Below, one piece after another: positions 56,266-64,000 of a stretch of DNA of 64,000 nt. Position numbers and translations under genes: made by a program. Source of the stretch: Pseudomonas crudilactis. Its GTDB lineage: Bacteria > Pseudomonadota > Gammaproteobacteria > Pseudomonadales > Pseudomonadaceae. The stretch spans positions 124,001-188,000 of the forward strand of contig NZ_WXVV01000004.1 of NCBI RefSeq assembly GCF_013433315.1, written 5' to 3'. Under the pieces are notes generated by a model. That model searched no databases. It was not told the origin of the DNA and worked only from the letters and a program-made list of their open reading frames with translations. How positions within the stretch are numbered: position 1 is the first letter of the stretch; the number at the start of each line of letters is the position of its first letter.

Positions 56266-57603
56266 TCAGGCAGAAACTTCAGTTACCAGTTTTGCCAGTT
56301 CTTCGGCGTAGTTGCGAACCTGGGTTTCGTCTTCGCCTTCAACCATTACGCGCACCAGAGGCTCTGTGCCGGACTTGCGCAAAAGCACACGCCCGCGCCC
56401 CGCCATCGCCTGAGTTACACGAGCACTGGCTTCCTTGACAGCTGGATGCTCCAACGGGCTTTCGCCACCGCCGAACCGCACATTGATTAACACCTGAGGG
56501 CACTTGCGTAAGGCCTGCCGGGTCTGCGCAAGACCTTCGTTACGCGCCTTGAGCGCCATCAGCACTTGCAGCGCAGCAATGATCGCATCGCCGGTGGTGG
56601 TGTGATTGAAGCAAACGATATGTCCCGAGTTTTCGCCACCGACCAGCCAATTGCGCTCCAACAGTTCAGCGATCACATAGCGGTCGCCAACATTGGCACG
56701 AATGAATGGAATCGAAAGATCGGCAAGGGCTAACTCCAACCCCAGGTTACTCATCAGGGTACCCACCACCCCACCCTGTAATTTGCCACGCTCATGCAGA
56801 TCGCGGGCAATGATGAACAGCAGTTCATCACCATCAACGATAGCCCCCGTGTGATCGACCATCAAGACCCGATCACCATCGCCGTCAAAAGCGATCCCCA
56901 GATCGGCGTGCTCAGCCAGCACCGCTGCCTGCAACTGATCCATATGGGTCGAGCCGCAGTTGTCGTTGATATTCAGACCATTGGGCTGGGCCGACAGCAC
57001 GACAACCTCGGCACCGAGTTCGCGGAAAACACTCGGAGCAACTTTATAGGTCGCGCCATGGGCACAATCGATAACGATCTTGAGACCGGAGAAGTTGGAG
57101 CCGGTTGGCACACTGCTCTTGCAGAATTCAATGTAGCGACCGGATGCATCGTTGATTCGCGACACTTTGCCGATCTTGCTCGACTCGACCACGGTCATTG
57201 GAGCATCGAGCAACTCTTCGATCATCAACTCCAGCTCATCGGGCAGCTTGGTGCCTTTGCCGGAGAAAAATTTGATCCCGTTATCATCATGCGGATTGTG
57301 CGATGCACTAATCACAATGCCAGCCTCAGCCTGAAACGTGCGCGCCAGATATGCGATGGCCGGCGTTGGCATAGGACCAAGCAGCATCACATCAGCACCC
57401 GCCGATGTCAGACCGGCTTCAAGGGCCGATTCGAACATATAACCGGAAATTCGCGTGTCCTTGCCAACCAGCACCTTGCAGGCGCCCATCTTGCGGAACG
57501 CCATACCGGCGGCCCAGCCAAGCTTGAGCATGAAGTCAGGAGTAATCGGGTATTCACCGACGCGACCACGAATGCCGTCAGTACCAAAATATTTCTTGCT
57601 CAT
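56266..57603 (-). CDS. glmM: Phosphoglucosamine mutase
   Basis: A 445-residue cytoplasmic enzyme that converts glucosamine-6-phosphate to glucosamine-1-phosphate for UDP-GlcNAc, peptidoglycan and LPS. The N-terminus [20 protein letters not shown] is diagnostic. The phosphoserine is S101 in [17 protein letters not shown]. The metal-binding loop is in [13 protein letters not shown], the sugar-binding loop is in [12 protein letters not shown], and the phosphate-binding end is in [23 protein letters not shown] precedes the ATG. It follows folP by 16 nt. Confidence 0.98.
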   Translation of the reverse strand: MSKKYFGTDGIRGRVGEYPITPDFMLKLGWAAGMAFRKMGACKVLVGKDTRISGYMFESALEAGLTSAGADVMLLGPMPTPAIAYLARTFQAEAGIVISASHNPHDDNGIKFFSGKGTKLPDELELMIEELLDAPMTVVESSKIGKVSRINDASGRYIEFCKSSVPTGSNFSGLKIVIDCAHGATYKVAPSVFRELGAEVVVLSAQPNGLNINDNCGSTHMDQLQAAVLAEHADLGIAFDGDGDRVLMVDHTGAIVDGDELLFIIARDLHERGKLQGGVVGTLMSNLGLELALADLSIPFIRANVGDRYVIAELLERNWLVGGENSGHIVCFNHTTTGDAIIAALQVLMALKARNEGLAQTRQALRKCPQVLINVRFGGGESPLEHPAVKEASARVTQAMAGRGRVLLRKSGTEPLVRVMVEGEDETQVRNYAEELAKLVTEVSA

Positions 57604-57619
57604 AAGCGCTCCATCATTC

Positions 57620-58471
57620 TTATTCGGCTGATTCCACGGCTGCGATCATCCGCACCACATCTACCGTTTCCGCTACATCATGGACGCGCAATATACGCGC
57701 ACCTTTTACCGACGCCAGCGCTGCCAGGGCCAACCCACCAAAAAGGCGCTCGCCTACAGGACGATTCAAGGCGTGTCCGATCATGCTTTTTCGCGAAACA
57801 CCGACCAACAACGGTCGACCCAACGCATGCAGGGCTTCCATGTGCTTGAACAAGCTTAGATTGTGCTGCAGGGTTTTGGCGAAGCCGAAGCCAGGGTCGA
57901 GAATGATTCGCTCGGCAGGAATACCCGCCGAAGCACACACCGACATCCGCTCGGTGAGAAACTCGCCCACCTCCAGAGTGACATCCTGATACTGCGGATT
58001 ATCCTGCATATCACCTGGCTCACCCAGCATATGCATCAAACAAACCGGCAAACCCGTCGCCGCAGCAGCATCCAGCGCGCCATCACGTTGCAACGATCGC
58101 ACATCATTGATCAAGCCGGCCCCCAGCCGCGCAGTTTCGCGCATCACGGCAGGCGTTGAGGTATCGACCGAAATAATGACGTCGAGCTCGCGATTGATCA
58201 GCTCCACAATGGGCGCTACACGCTCCAGCTCTTCCAGCGGAGATACCGCCCGCGCACCGGGTCGAGTCGACTCACCGCCAACATCGATCAGCGTCGCACC
58301 GGCTGCCACCATAGATTCGGCGTGGCGCAAGGCCGCGTCGAGCTGACTGTAGCGGCCGCCATCAGAGAAAGAGTCGGGAGTGACATTTAGAATACCCATG
58401 ACATGCGTCTGGGCCAAATCAAGAACCCGGTTGCCGCAAGGCAACCGGGTCAGGGACTGTACAGAAGTCAT
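57620..58471 (-). CDS. folP: Dihydropteroate synthase
   Basis: A 283-residue cytoplasmic TIM-barrel enzyme that joins p-aminobenzoate to the pterin pyrophosphate in folate synthesis; it is the sulfonamide target. Both family signatures are visible: [20 protein letters not shown] near residues 25-44 and [20 protein letters not shown] near 58-77. Later segments are [40 protein letters not shown] and [24 protein letters not shown] precedes the ATG. The gap to ftsH is 8 nt, giving the conserved ftsH-folP-glmM order. Confidence 0.98.
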   Translation of the reverse strand: MTSVQSLTRLPCGNRVLDLAQTHVMGILNVTPDSFSDGGRYSQLDAALRHAESMVAAGATLIDVGGESTRPGARAVSPLEELERVAPIVELINRELDVIISVDTSTPAVMRETARLGAGLINDVRSLQRDGALDAAAATGLPVCLMHMLGEPGDMQDNPQYQDVTLEVGEFLTERMSVCASAGIPAERIILDPGFGFAKTLQHNLSLFKHMEALHALGRPLLVGVSRKSMIGHALNRPVGERLFGGLALAALASVKGARILRVHDVAETVDVVRMIAAVESAE

Positions 58472-58479
58472 TTCAAACC

Positions 58480-60396
58480 TTAAACGTCAGCAGCCGGACC
58501 GCCGATCGGTGTTTCCGGACGCTCATCCCGAACGACAGGAGGCGGTGGCGTACCCGTGCCGCCCGACCAGTCGCGAGGTTCGCGAGGCGTGCGACCTGCC
58601 ATGATGTCGTCGATTTGCTCAGCATCGATCGTCTCGTACTTCATCAGAGCGTCAGCCATTGCATCGAGCTTGTCACGGTTATCCGTGAGGATCTGCTTGG
58701 CCGTACCGTAGCACTGGTCAATGATGCTGCGGACTTCGGAGTCGATCAGCTTGGCTGTCTCGCCAGAGAAGCTGGCAGCCTGACCGCCACCGCCGCGACC
58801 GAGGAACACTTCACCCTCTTCTTCGGCATACATCAAAGGGCCGAGTTTTTCCGACAGACCCCACTTGGTCACCATGTTCCGCGCAATCTGACTGGCACGC
58901 ATGATGTCGTTGGATGCACCGGTGGTGACTCCGTCGAAGCCCAAAGTCATTTCTTCAGCGATTCGGCCGCCGTACAGCGAGCAGATCTGACTGATCAGTG
59001 CACGCTTGGACAGGCTGTAACGATCCTCTTCCGGCAGGAACATCGTCACACCCAGTGCACGACCGCGCGGAATGATCGACACCTTGTACACCGGATCGTG
59101 CTCAGGCACGACGCGACCAACGATGGCGTGGCCTGCTTCGTGATAAGCGGTGTTCTGCTTCTCTTTCTCGGACATGACCATCGATTTGCGCTCGGCGCCC
59201 ATCATAATCTTGTCTTTGGCCAGTTCGAACTCTTTCATTTCAACGATGCGTTTGCCGCTGCGTGCAGCGAACAGCGACGCTTCGTTGACCAGGTTAGCCA
59301 GGTCAGCACCAGAGAAACCCGGAGTACCCCGTGCGATAACGGCCGGAGCAACGTCGTCACCCATTGGCACTTTACGCATGTGAACCTTGAGGATTTGCTC
59401 GCGACCACGGATATCCGGCAGCCCCACCACAACCTGACGGTCGAAACGGCCCGGACGCAGCAGCGCAGGGTCGAGTACGTCAGGACGGTTGGTTGCAGCG
59501 ATAACAATAATGCCGTCATTCATCTCGAAGCCGTCCATCTCAACCAGCAACTGGTTGAGAGTCTGCTCACGCTCGTCGTGACCGCCACCCATGCCGGCGC
59601 CACGATGGCGACCGACGGCGTCGATTTCGTCGATAAAGATGATGCAAGGCGCGTGCTTCTTCGCCTGCTCGAACATGTCACGTACACGACTGGCACCAAC
59701 ACCGACGAACATTTCGACGAAGTCAGAACCGGAAATGGTAAAGAACGGAACCTTGGCTTCGCCGGCAATCGCCTTGGCCAGCAAGGTTTTACCGGTACCC
59801 GGAGGACCGACCATCAGTACGCCGCGCGGAATACGACCGCCCAGGCGCTGGAACTTGCCCGGATCACGGAGGAACTCAACCAGCTCGCCGACTTCTTCCT
59901 TGGCTTCGTCGCAACCGGCAACGTCAGCCAATGTGGTTTTTACCTGATCTTCGGAGAGAAGGCGTGCCTTGCTCTTGCCGAAGCTCATCGGTCCGCCCTT
60001 GCCGCCAGCACCGCCCTGCATCTGGCGCATGAAGAACATGAACACCGCGATGATCACCAGGATCGGGAAGCTGGCCACAAGAAGCTGGGTCCAGATGCTT
60101 TGCTGTTCAGGCTGCTTGCCTTCAACCACAACGTGGTTGTCGACCAGATCGCCGATCAGGCCATTGTCCTGGATTGCCGGACGAATGGTCTTGAAGCTGT
60201 CGCCATCGTTCCGCTTGCCGGTAATCACATAACCATCAACGGCTACGCGCTCGACCTTGCCATCCTTGACCTGCTGGATGAAGTCGGAATAGTTGAGGGT
60301 CTGCGGCTCGTTAGGGCTGGAGAAGTTGTTCATCACCGTCACCAGGACAGCCGCGATGATCAACCACAGGATCAGATTCTTTGCCATATCGTTCAA
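58480..60396 (-). CDS. ftsH: ATP-dependent zinc metalloprotease FtsH
   Basis: A 638-residue inner-membrane AAA+ protease that degrades membrane and regulatory proteins. I start it at a TTG ending at 60396, because GAGGG lies 7 nt upstream of it; an ATG three codons later is 16 nt from that site. Two membrane helices are at about residues 7-24 and 104-123, with the periplasmic domain between. Walker A is GPPGTGKT at 197-204, Walker B is FIDEIDA near 254-260, and the second region of homology ends RPGRFDR near 314-320. The zinc site is HEAGH at 419-423. A Pro-rich C-terminal tail follows. All catalytic residues are kept. A 193-nt gap separates it from rlmE upstream. Confidence 0.98.
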   Translation of the reverse strand: MNDMAKNLILWLIIAAVLVTVMNNFSSPNEPQTLNYSDFIQQVKDGKVERVAVDGYVITGKRNDGDSFKTIRPAIQDNGLIGDLVDNHVVVEGKQPEQQSIWTQLLVASFPILVIIAVFMFFMRQMQGGAGGKGGPMSFGKSKARLLSEDQVKTTLADVAGCDEAKEEVGELVEFLRDPGKFQRLGGRIPRGVLMVGPPGTGKTLLAKAIAGEAKVPFFTISGSDFVEMFVGVGASRVRDMFEQAKKHAPCIIFIDEIDAVGRHRGAGMGGGHDEREQTLNQLLVEMDGFEMNDGIIVIAATNRPDVLDPALLRPGRFDRQVVVGLPDIRGREQILKVHMRKVPMGDDVAPAVIARGTPGFSGADLANLVNEASLFAARSGKRIVEMKEFELAKDKIMMGAERKSMVMSEKEKQNTAYHEAGHAIVGRVVPEHDPVYKVSIIPRGRALGVTMFLPEEDRYSLSKRALISQICSLYGGRIAEEMTLGFDGVTTGASNDIMRASQIARNMVTKWGLSEKLGPLMYAEEEGEVFLGRGGGGQAASFSGETAKLIDSEVRSIIDQCYGTAKQILTDNRDKLDAMADALMKYETIDAEQIDDIMAGRTPREPRDWSGGTGTPPPPVVRDERPETPIGGPAADV

Positions 60397-60589
60397 TTAA
60401 CTACCCTCTGAAGCAAGCTCCGCTACTGGCGCGCGCTTCGCATGATATTCACCGGCCTAACTTACTACATTACCTACGACTCTGGCAGGCGCCGTCTGTA
60501 ACCCTTTGTGAAACACTTTCTACACAATATTCGTTAATGCTCGCCGGGCGAAATACTAAAAACCTATCACCCTACACAAAAACCTCGTT

Positions 60590-61219
60590 TTACTCGCTAC
60601 GCCCGCGATAACCCCAAGCCAGCATGTATTGCTCGCGAGAGCTGCCACGAGAGGAGTCCGGCTTGATCATCTGGATCTTGTCGAACTTCTTGCGAGCATC
60701 CTTCAGGTAAACATCAAACCCTTCGCCCTGAAAAATCTTGATCACGAAATTACCACCCGGTTTGAGGATCCGCTCTGCCAGATCAAGTGCCAGCTCGCAA
60801 AGGAACATGGCTTTCGGCATATCCACTTCAGGCGTACCACTCATATTGGGGGCCATATCGGAAATCACAAGGTCTACCTGCGAATTACCGACGGCTTCCA
60901 GGATCTGCGCGAGCACTGCGTCCTCGGTGAAGTCACCCTGAATAAAGGTCACGTCAGGGATGCTGTCCATTTCCAGAATGTCCGAGGCGATCAAACGCCC
61001 CTGACCGCCGATCAGCCGGCTAGTCACCTGCGACCAGCCACCGGGCGCAGCACCCAGGTCGACAACGCTCATGCCAGGGCGGATCAGCTTGTATTTCTCC
61101 TGGACTTCCAGAAGCTTGTAACTCGCACGCGAGCGGTAGCCATCCTTCTGCGCCTGCTTCACATAGGGATCGTTGACATGTCGTTTCAGCCAACCAAGGC
61201 TTGTCTTGGAACGCGCCAT
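60590..61219 (-). CDS. rlmE: 23S rRNA (uridine(2552)-2'-O)-methyltransferase RlmE (RrmJ/FtsJ)
   Basis: A 209-residue SAM-dependent methyltransferase for the 23S A-loop. The N-terminus [20 protein letters not shown] and the catalytic lysine K35 ([10 protein letters not shown]) are followed by the SAM motif [13 protein letters not shown]. The remaining K-D-K-E members lie around [27 protein letters not shown] and the C-terminal [18 protein letters not shown] precedes the ATG. It is upstream of ftsH on the same strand and divergent from yhbY across a region with a perfect palindrome. Confidence 0.97.
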   Translation of the reverse strand: MARSKTSLGWLKRHVNDPYVKQAQKDGYRSRASYKLLEVQEKYKLIRPGMSVVDLGAAPGGWSQVTSRLIGGQGRLIASDILEMDSIPDVTFIQGDFTEDAVLAQILEAVGNSQVDLVISDMAPNMSGTPEVDMPKAMFLCELALDLAERILKPGGNFVIKIFQGEGFDVYLKDARKKFDKIQMIKPDSSRGSSREQYMLAWGYRGRSE

Positions 61220-61274
61220 TGGGCACCTCGATAATAAGAGTCGTGATTAATTGGGCGGATCCACGAGCCCTCGG

Positions 61275-61295
61275 GTAAAATGGCCGCCATTTTAC
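61275..61295. promoter_or_regulatory. Perfect 21-bp palindrome in the rlmE-yhbY divergent region
   Basis: GTAAAATGG, CCG and CCATTTTAC give 9-bp perfect arms with a 3-bp centre. Each arm contains TAAAAT, a fair -10 element, one facing yhbY and the other rlmE. The site may therefore be two back-to-back promoters, an operator, or both. Confidence 0.55.
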
Positions 61296-61320
61296 AGAAT
61301 CCAGACGAAAGGGTCAGATT

Positions 61321-61629
61321 ATGCCGCTCACTCCAGAGCAGAAGAAACAGTACAAATCCATTGGCCACCACCTGAAACCAGTTTTGACGGTGGCTGATAA
61401 CGGTTTGACTGAAGGCGTGTTAGCCGAACTTGAACGCGCTTTGGCGGATCACGAGCTGATCAAGATCAAGCTCAATATCCTTGATCGCGAGTCGCGCCTG
61501 GCGCACATCGCAGAACTGTGCAAGGTCGGCAAAGCGGACCTGGTACAGGTCATCGGCAAGATGGCACTGGTTTACCGCAAGAATTTCAGCGCCAACAAGC
61601 AGCTGTCGAACGTTCATCGCTTCAAGTGA
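61321..61629 (+). CDS. yhbY: Ribosome assembly RNA-binding protein YhbY
   Basis: A 102-residue CRM-domain protein that binds pre-50S particles. The whole length is the CRM domain: MPLTPEQKKQYKSIGHHLKP, LTVADNGLTEGVLAELERAL, then ALADHELIKIKLNILDRESR and the QVIGKMALVYRKNF segment with the GxxG-like loop region. The gene is divergent from rlmE, the usual arrangement in gammaproteobacteria. It converges on the DUF4149 membrane protein gene, whose stop lies 9 nt away. No terminator was seen between them. Confidence 0.96.
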   Translation: MPLTPEQKKQYKSIGHHLKPVLTVADNGLTEGVLAELERALADHELIKIKLNILDRESRLAHIAELCKVGKADLVQVIGKMALVYRKNFSANKQLSNVHRFK

Positions 61630-61638
61630 TGAAAAGGG

Positions 61639-62043
61639 TCACGGGTGTGCCTGGCGCACCCTGCCACTCCATCCCGGCACCGGCTGCATCACCAGCACCA
61701 GCCCGGAAAACCCCAGAACCAGATAACTGAATACCTGCCAGCGCTGCGCATCCGGCCAGCCAACACGCACTGCGACAAACATCGCACACGCATACAACGC
61801 CATCAGCAGCACCTGACCGCGAAAATCTCGCCATAGACTGGCAAGACCCTCAGCCTGTACCAGCACCAAAGCCTGAAAAATAACGCATGCGGCGGAAAAC
61901 CCCACCACCAGCACTTCAAATGCACTGGCCACTTCATCGATCAGCAACGGTGCCAGGCCAATCTTGCCCAGCGCCGGCTGCAAACCGAGATGAATCAGCC
62001 AAAGACCGCCGACCCAAAGCATCTGGGTCAGCTGCCAAAGCAT
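61639..62043 (-). CDS. DUF4149-type small membrane protein
   Basis: A protein of about 134 residues with four hydrophobic helices (LTQMLWVGGLWLIHLGLQPA; VASAFEVLVVGFSAACVIFQ; VLLMALYACAMFVAVRVGW; FSYLVLGFSGLVLVMQ), as in DUF4149 inner-membrane proteins found next to greA and yhbY in pseudomonads. The start is doubtful. The ATG ending at 62043 directly follows a strong GC hairpin and has no ribosome-binding site. The frame continues back to a TTG at 62094 that overlaps greA. Translation may therefore depend on ribosomes finishing greA. Function is unknown. Confidence 0.75.
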   Translation of the reverse strand: MLWQLTQMLWVGGLWLIHLGLQPALGKIGLAPLLIDEVASAFEVLVVGFSAACVIFQALVLVQAEGLASLWRDFRGQVLLMALYACAMFVAVRVGWPDAQRWQVFSYLVLGFSGLVLVMQPVPGWSGRVRQAHP

Positions 62044-62072
62044 GGCGCCCGCATGTAGCGGGCGCCCTTTTT
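62044..62072 (+). terminator. GC-rich hairpin between greA and the DUF4149 gene
   Basis: GGCGCCCGC and GCGGGCGCC form a perfect 9-bp stem with a 5-nt loop. The T-run (TTTTT) follows on the plus strand, opposite to the genes here. It could therefore stop plus-strand read-through from yhbY. On the minus strand it sits immediately before the DUF4149 ATG. Confidence 0.55.
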
Positions 62073-62548
62073 CAGATGTGACGGACTTCGACAATCTCGT
62101 ACTCGATCACGCCACTTGGCGTTTTCACGGCGACCACATCGCCCTCTTCCTTGCCGATCAAGGCACGGGCCAAAGGCGAGCCAACCGAAATCTTGCCGAG
62201 TTTGAAGTCAGCCTCATCCTCACCCACGATGTGGTAAGTGACGCTTTCATCGGTCTCGACGTTGGCGATTTCGACGGTGGTGCCGAAAATCACTTTGCCG
62301 GTGTGCGGAATAGTTGTGACATCGATGATGACCTGATTCTGAATACGGCCTTCGATGTCACGAATCCGCGCCTCGACCATGCCTTGCTGTTCGCGGGCGG
62401 CATGGTATTCAGCGTTTTCCTTCAAGTCACCCAACTCGCGGGCCGTACCGATGTCCTGGCTGAGCTTCGGACGAACGACCTTGGTCAGGTGAGCGTGTTC
62501 TTCTTCCAGGGCTTTAGCGCCCTGGACGGTCATTGGGTATTTGATCAT
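62072..62548 (-). CDS. greA: Transcription elongation factor GreA
   Basis: A 158-residue RNA polymerase secondary-channel factor that rescues backtracked complexes. The N-terminal coiled coil runs to about residue 75, with the tip acidic pair in [20 protein letters not shown]. The C-terminal FKBP-like domain includes [20 protein letters not shown] and [20 protein letters not shown]. The length is standard. Its ATG overlaps the carB stop (ATGA), so it is translated after carB, the usual pseudomonad arrangement. Confidence 0.98.
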   Translation of the reverse strand: MIKYPMTVQGAKALEEEHAHLTKVVRPKLSQDIGTARELGDLKENAEYHAAREQQGMVEARIRDIEGRIQNQVIIDVTTIPHTGKVIFGTTVEIANVETDESVTYHIVGEDEADFKLGKISVGSPLARALIGKEEGDVVAVKTPSGVIEYEIVEVRHI

Positions 62549-63999
62549 GCCTTCAATCCTGCGTGTAGATCCTGCAAGCGGCGCACGGTCTTTTCAGGAC
62601 CGAACTTCAGCGCTTCACAGATAGCTTCGCCAGCAGCAATGGTGGTGGTGCAATAGATCTTGTGCTGCAAGGCATTACGACGAATGGAGTACGAATCAGC
62701 GATCGACTGACGACCTTCGGTGGTGTTGATGATCAGGGTGACTTCGTCATTCTTGATCATGTCGACCACGTGCGGACGACCCTCGGTCACCTTGTTCACA
62801 CGGCGCACTTTCAGGCCTGCGGCTTCGATCAGCTTGGCAGTACCGGCAGTAGCAACCACTTCGAAGCCCAAGTTGATCAGATCACGGGCAACGCCTGCAA
62901 CCAGTGGCTTGTCGTCGTCGCGCACGCTGATGAACGCAGTACCGCCGGTCGGCAGCACTTCGCTGGCGCCCATCTGGGCTTTGGCGAATGCTTCACCGAA
63001 GGTGTCGCCGACGCCCATCACTTCACCGGTCGACTTCATCTCTGGGCCGAGGATCGGGTCAACGCCAGGGAATTTGGCGAACGGGAACACCGCCTCTTTC
63101 ACGCTGTAGAAGTTCGGGATGATTTCTTTGGTGAAGCCGATTTCTTTCAGAGTCTTACCGGCCATCACACGGGCAGCGATCATCGCCAGAGAGACACCGA
63201 TGCACTTCGATACGAACGGCACGGTACGGGAAGCGCGCGGGTTGACTTCGATGACATAGATGTCTTCGCCTTGCAGCGCCAACTGCACGTTCATCAGACC
63301 GACAACGCCCAGTTCCAAAGCCATTTTCTTGACCTGTTCGCGCATCTCGTCCTGGATGTGCGCCGGCAGCGAGTACGGCGGCAGCGAGCACGCGGAGTCA
63401 CCGGAGTGAACGCCGGCCTGCTCGATGTGCTGCATGATCGCGCCGATCACCACGTCTTTGCCGTCGCAGACCGCATCCACGTCCATTTCGATGGCGCAGT
63501 TGAGGAAGTGGTCGAGCAGCACCGGGCTGTCGTTGGACACTTTCACCGCGTCACGCAGGTAGCGCTTGAGCTCTTCTTCTTCGTAGACGATTTCCATCGC
63601 ACGACCACCCAGGACATAGGATGGGCGCACCACCAGTGGGTAACCGATCTTGCTGGCAGCACGAATCGCTTCGTCTTCACTGCGCACGGTGGCGTTTGGT
63701 GGCTGACGCAGGTTCAGGCGCTCAACCATTTGCTGGAAGCGCTCACGGTCTTCGGCACGGTCGATGGCATCAGGGCTGGTGCCGATGATCGGCACACCAG
63801 CAGCTTCCAGGGCACGAGCAAGTTTCAGCGGAGTCTGGCCGCCGTACTGGACGATCACGCCTTTCGGCTTCTCGACGCGGCAGATTTCCAGCACGTCTTC
63901 TAGCGTTACCGATTCGAAGTACAGACGATCGGAGGTGTCGTAGTCAGTGGAAACAGTTTCCGGGTTGCAGTTGACCATGATGGTTTCGTAGCCGTCTTC
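62545..63999 (-). CDS. carB: Carbamoyl-phosphate synthase large subunit, C-terminal half (partial)
   Basis: The last 484 residues of a protein of about 1073. The reading frame is still open at the window edge (first visible residues [14 protein letters not shown]). It makes carbamoyl phosphate for arginine and pyrimidines, with CarA as glutaminase. The visible part is the second ATP-grasp half: [20 protein letters not shown], the nucleotide-binding [20 protein letters not shown], the metal-site segment [19 protein letters not shown], and [20 protein letters not shown]. The MGS-like allosteric domain from about 130 residues before the end ([20 protein letters not shown]) binds UMP or ornithine in other bacteria. 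greA overlaps the stop. Confidence 0.97.
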   Translation of the reverse strand, partial: EDGYETIMVNCNPETVSTDYDTSDRLYFESVTLEDVLEICRVEKPKGVIVQYGGQTPLKLARALEAAGVPIIGTSPDAIDRAEDRERFQQMVERLNLRQPPNATVRSEDEAIRAASKIGYPLVVRPSYVLGGRAMEIVYEEEELKRYLRDAVKVSNDSPVLLDHFLNCAIEMDVDAVCDGKDVVIGAIMQHIEQAGVHSGDSACSLPPYSLPAHIQDEMREQVKKMALELGVVGLMNVQLALQGEDIYVIEVNPRASRTVPFVSKCIGVSLAMIAARVMAGKTLKEIGFTKEIIPNFYSVKEAVFPFAKFPGVDPILGPEMKSTGEVMGVGDTFGEAFAKAQMGASEVLPTGGTAFISVRDDDKPLVAGVARDLINLGFEVVATAGTAKLIEAAGLKVRRVNKVTEGRPHVVDMIKNDEVTLIINTTEGRQSIADSYSIRRNALQHKIYCTTTIAAGEAICEALKFGPEKTVRRLQDLHAGLKA

Positions 64000-64000
64000 G

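Overview
The window is a chromosomal segment of a fluorescent-group Pseudomonas (P. fluorescens / P. koreensis-like). This rests on GC-rich codon use, six copies of the GAGCGAGCTTGCTCGC-type REP pair, the dpp-opdP, piuA-piuC-sel1-speC and ampD-ampE-nadC blocks in pseudomonad order, and the rimP-nusA-infB-rbfA-truB-rpsO-pnp cluster. Almost everything is recognisable chromosomal content. I found no prophage, insertion sequence, CRISPR array, toxin-antitoxin pair or defence island.

Layout. 1-10.6 kb (+): dipeptide/oligopeptide uptake, with three tandem DppA-type periplasmic binding proteins (the first cut by the window edge), an OprD-family porin and DppBCDF. 10.8-12.4 kb (-): a small acidic exported protein and an MFS transporter. 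12.58-13.62 kb: a gene-free repeat island holding five exact 111-bp tandem units and a separate palindromic element. 13.6-19.0 kb: prfC (-), then a glycine-betaine-type ABC operon (+; permease, binding protein, permease, CBS-domain ATPase). 19.4-20.9 kb: speC-type ornithine decarboxylase with a long leader that contains a terminator-like hairpin. 21.1-27.8 kb: iron uptake (Sel1-repeat protein and PiuC dioxygenase on -, TonB receptor and PepSY-flavoprotein reductase on +). 28.0-29.5 kb: Tat-exported PhoD phosphatase (-). 29.7-36.6 kb: fructose PTS fruBKA (-) divergent from fruR/cra (+), with a Cra-type operator between them, and a TatD hydrolase after fruR. 37.4-45.1 kb: a small membrane protein, a chemoreceptor, ampE, ampD, a DUF1631 protein (all -) and nadC (+). 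45.1-60.4 kb (-): a small soluble protein, tRNA-Thr, then the translation/RNA cluster pnp, rpsO, truB, rbfA, infB, nusA, rimP, two tRNAs (fMet, Leu), secG, tpiA, glmM, folP, ftsH. 60.6-64 kb: rlmE (-), yhbY (+), a DUF4149 membrane protein, greA and the C-terminal half of carB (all -).

The genes work in modules. OpdP-like porin, DppA paralogues and DppBCDF carry peptides across both membranes. The betaine transporter serves osmoprotection. PiuA/PiuC/flavoprotein reductase form an outer-membrane-to-reduction iron route behind a candidate Fur box. FruB-FruK-FruA import fructose and convert it to fructose-1,6-bisphosphate under FruR. AmpD and AmpE belong to cell-wall recycling and AmpC regulation. 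From memory of the P. aeruginosa PAO1 map, the window joins blocks that are separate there (dpp, prfC/opuC, speC-piu, fru, ampDE-nadC, pnp-carB). Several of the joints hold REP sequences or a tRNA.

The points most worth a second look are the 111-bp array, the palindrome at 13.3 kb, the speC leader, the 9-bp-arm palindrome between rlmE and yhbY, and the nadC/tRNA-Thr/pnp junction.
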